DNA from: an uncultured Kiloniellaceae bacterium
GTDB lineage: Bacteria; Pseudomonadota; Alphaproteobacteria; Kiloniellales; Kiloniellaceae
Direction of reading: 5' to 3'
Length of the DNA: 64,000 nt
Assembly (NCBI GenBank): GCA_947493695.1
Contig: CANLSF010000003.1
Location: 124,001 to 188,000, forward strand
The stretch's first letter is position 1, and each line of letters opens with the position of its first letter. Of the stretch, positions 62,907-64,000 are shown one piece after another. The position numbers were made by a program, and so were the translations under genes. Under the pieces are notes generated by a model. That model worked only from the letters and a program-made list of their open reading frames with translations, ran no database searches and was not told where the DNA came from.

Positions 62907-63539
62907 CTATGGCCTGTCGCAGCAACTGCCTCGCGGTCTGTAGTTGATGATGCCGCCACGCCGGTCCAGCTCCAATTCGCAACAACGCAAAAGCGCTTGC
63001 TTGAGCTTCGCGCGCCCTCTTTGGACGCGGGATTTCACCGCAGAAAGCGATACATTAAGCTGCCGGGCTGCTTCGGACTGTTTCATACCGCCTATATCGG
63101 TGAGTATCAGTGTTTCAGCGTAGGCCGCCGGCAGGTTTTGGATGAAGGGAGTCAAACAGCCGGAGATTTCCCGGGTCGACGTGTCGCTGCTTTCCCCCTC
63201 CTTTTCCATGGAAAGAAGGTACTCATGGTCAAGCGACGCGCGTTTCGCCTTTTCGCTCGACCTGGTCCGGTAATAGTCTGTGACAGTGTTTGCAGCGACC
63301 CGCAGTATCCACGCGGAGAGGTTCGACGCAGCCTCAAGAGCCTCTCTCGAGCGCACCAGCTTGACGAGGACATCGCCAACGACATCGTCAACGTCTTCTG
63401 CAGGAACCCGCTTGCTAACGTAGCAACGTAATCGAGTCCGGAACGCTCCCCACGTAACTTCGCTCAGGTCGTGACGATCAGTTTCCAATTTTTCCGTCAA
63501 TCTCTCTTGCTGTTTCACAATCCTATCGACAGCTTTCAC
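62907..63539 (-). CDS. ECF sigma factor, SigZ-like, with cysteine-rich tail
   Basis: A 210-residue sigma-70 family factor of the extracytoplasmic function class. Region 2 is near residues 30-110 (EDVDDVVGDVLVKLVRS, NLSAWILRVAANTVTDYYR) and region 4 near 140-190 (LPAAYAETLILTDIGGMKQSEAARQLNVSLSAVKSRVQRGRAKL). The C-terminal end continues with RCCELELDRRGGIINY and a final CC pair, resembling SigZ-type proteins. No anti-sigma gene is seen nearby. GTG at 63539 has GAGGGGG just before it and overlaps the upstream gene by 17 bp; GTG at 63518 is the alternative. The two Cys pairs may sense metal or arsenite (inference). Confidence 0.82.
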   Translation of the reverse strand: MKAVDRIVKQQERLTEKLETDRHDLSEVTWGAFRTRLRCYVSKRVPAEDVDDVVGDVLVKLVRSREALEAASNLSAWILRVAANTVTDYYRTRSSEKAKRASLDHEYLLSMEKEGESSDTSTREISGCLTPFIQNLPAAYAETLILTDIGGMKQSEAARQLNVSLSAVKSRVQRGRAKLKQALLRCCELELDRRGGIINYRPRGSCCDRP

Positions 63540-63951
63540 GCGCCCCCTCGGCACAGCAGCTGCTCTGCCCCAAGTGCTGTTCTGCGTCCGGCGCATCGTC
63601 GGTGATACGATACCACTCCCATCCCAGGCCTTGCGGTTCCCGGCTCCAGACCTTGTCTTGTGCTGCATGACAGCAGACCTGATCGCGCTCCACACGCGCC
63701 ACTAAGTCAGCCTGTTCAAGGCGCTTTGTTACATCATTTAGAGTTTCAGCATCCGAAACCTCGACCCCCAGATGATTCAGACGTTCCGAAGCGCCGGTGT
63801 TTTCGAAGAGCACGAGCTTCAACGGCGGCTGGGATAGCGCGAAGTTGGCATACCCCGGCTTGCGCTTGTGTGGTGGAGAATCGAAAAGCTTGCTGTAGAA
63901 ATCGACAGCCTCATCGATATCACGGACGTTTAGGGCCAACTGAAGACGCAT
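63523..63951 (-). CDS. ArsI/CadI family metalloenzyme (VOC fold)
   Basis: A 142-residue VOC protein: LALNVRDIDEAVDFYSKLFDS, KRKPGYANFALSQPPLKLVLFE, LNHLGVEV and the cysteine pair in QVCCHAAQDKVW, followed by WEWY with a metal-ligand Glu. The vicinal Cys pair and the layout match the ArsI (C-As lyase) and CadI proteins; at the first metal position Gln4 replaces the His of ArsI, as is usual for the CadI side. Extra Cys residues occur at the C terminus (SSCCAEGARESC). Its end overlaps the sigma-factor start, so the two are coupled. The promoter lies near or beyond the window edge. Confidence 0.82.
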   Translation of the reverse strand: MRLQLALNVRDIDEAVDFYSKLFDSPPHKRKPGYANFALSQPPLKLVLFENTGASERLNHLGVEVSDAETLNDVTKRLEQADLVARVERDQVCCHAAQDKVWSREPQGLGWEWYRITDDAPDAEQHLGQSSCCAEGARESCR

Positions 63952-64000
63952 AGTCTCACCTCCTAGAAAGTTTCTTTCACTTCATAAGACGTAGAGAGTC

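Noticed and set aside
1-64000. Prophage, transposon, integron or defence island
   Set aside because: No integrase, transposase, restriction or toxin-antitoxin genes and no long direct repeats were seen; the order is mostly conserved housekeeping.

Overview
The window is a gene-dense stretch (about 60 protein genes, no rRNA, tRNA, CRISPR or transposon seen) of an alphaproteobacterial chromosome. The evidence is the divK-pleD pair, the zinc-ribbon form of DinB, EipB (DUF1849), HdaA, the small aa3 oxidase subunit IV, and several gene orders that are classic for the class: ppk-ppx near rnd-aspS, purN/purM next to DUF2066-pgsA-AI-2E-hdaA, lptFG-lptD-surA-(pdxA)-rsmA facing gmk-yicC, fabD-fabG-acpP-fabF-mltG, rpsF-rpsR-rplI-dnaB-alr, and mlaEF-radA-cvpA-purF. 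The composition looks moderately GC-rich and even. A free-living Rhodospirillales/Kiloniellales-type organism is my inference, not something the sequence proves.

Layout. 1-5.9 kb: topA 3' end, rnr, a lipoprotein-type S41 protease, a NUDIX hydrolase, rpmG. 5.9-14.4 kb: pleD and divK on the minus strand, then ROK kinase, dinB, eipB, a 2-hydroxyacid dehydrogenase, a stand-alone diguanylate cyclase behind a consensus sigma-54 promoter, agmatine deiminase. 14.6-26.2 kb: aspS, rnd, M23 peptidase, ppx, ppk, an SDR-like protein, hdaA, AI-2E-type permease, pgsA-like. 26.2-34.9 kb: DUF2066, purM-purN, a 40-residue cytochrome oxidase subunit, ndk, ABC-F ATPase, a glyoxalase-like protein, holC and pepA. 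35.2-43.7 kb: LPS transport and outer-membrane biogenesis genes (lptF, lptG, lptD, surA), the scar of pdxA, rsmA, then gmk and yicC on the other strand. 43.9-46.2 kb: an SDR and a haem-motif histidine kinase sitting between yicC and mltG. 46.3-50.9 kb: mltG and the fatty-acid synthesis cluster. 51.2-60.7 kb: ribosomal proteins, dnaB, alr, mlaEF, radA, cvpA, purF. 60.7-64 kb: DUF2937, SDR, methyltransferase, then a minus-strand pair of an ArsI/CadI-like protein and an ECF sigma factor of SigZ type.

How it fits together. Most of the window is core housekeeping: envelope building (LPS export, phospholipid trafficking, fatty acids, septal glycan cleavage), translation, purine synthesis (purM, purN, purF, gmk, ndk) and replication/repair. 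The regulatory theme is c-di-GMP and phosphorelay: PleD and DivK, a second diguanylate cyclase, and a membrane kinase with a CxxCH motif.

The most notable sequence-level discoveries are: an internally deleted pdxA pseudogene still embedded between surA and rsmA, with the N-terminal and C-terminal ends both recognisable but in different frames; a perfect sigma-54 promoter with three copies of an octamer upstream of the diguanylate cyclase; a cysteine-rich CadI/sigma-factor pair; and two conserved genes (NUDIX, purM) that lack an ordinary start codon where the family needs one. I found no convincing wholly new system; the CadI-sigma pair and the haem kinase/SDR insertion are the best leads.
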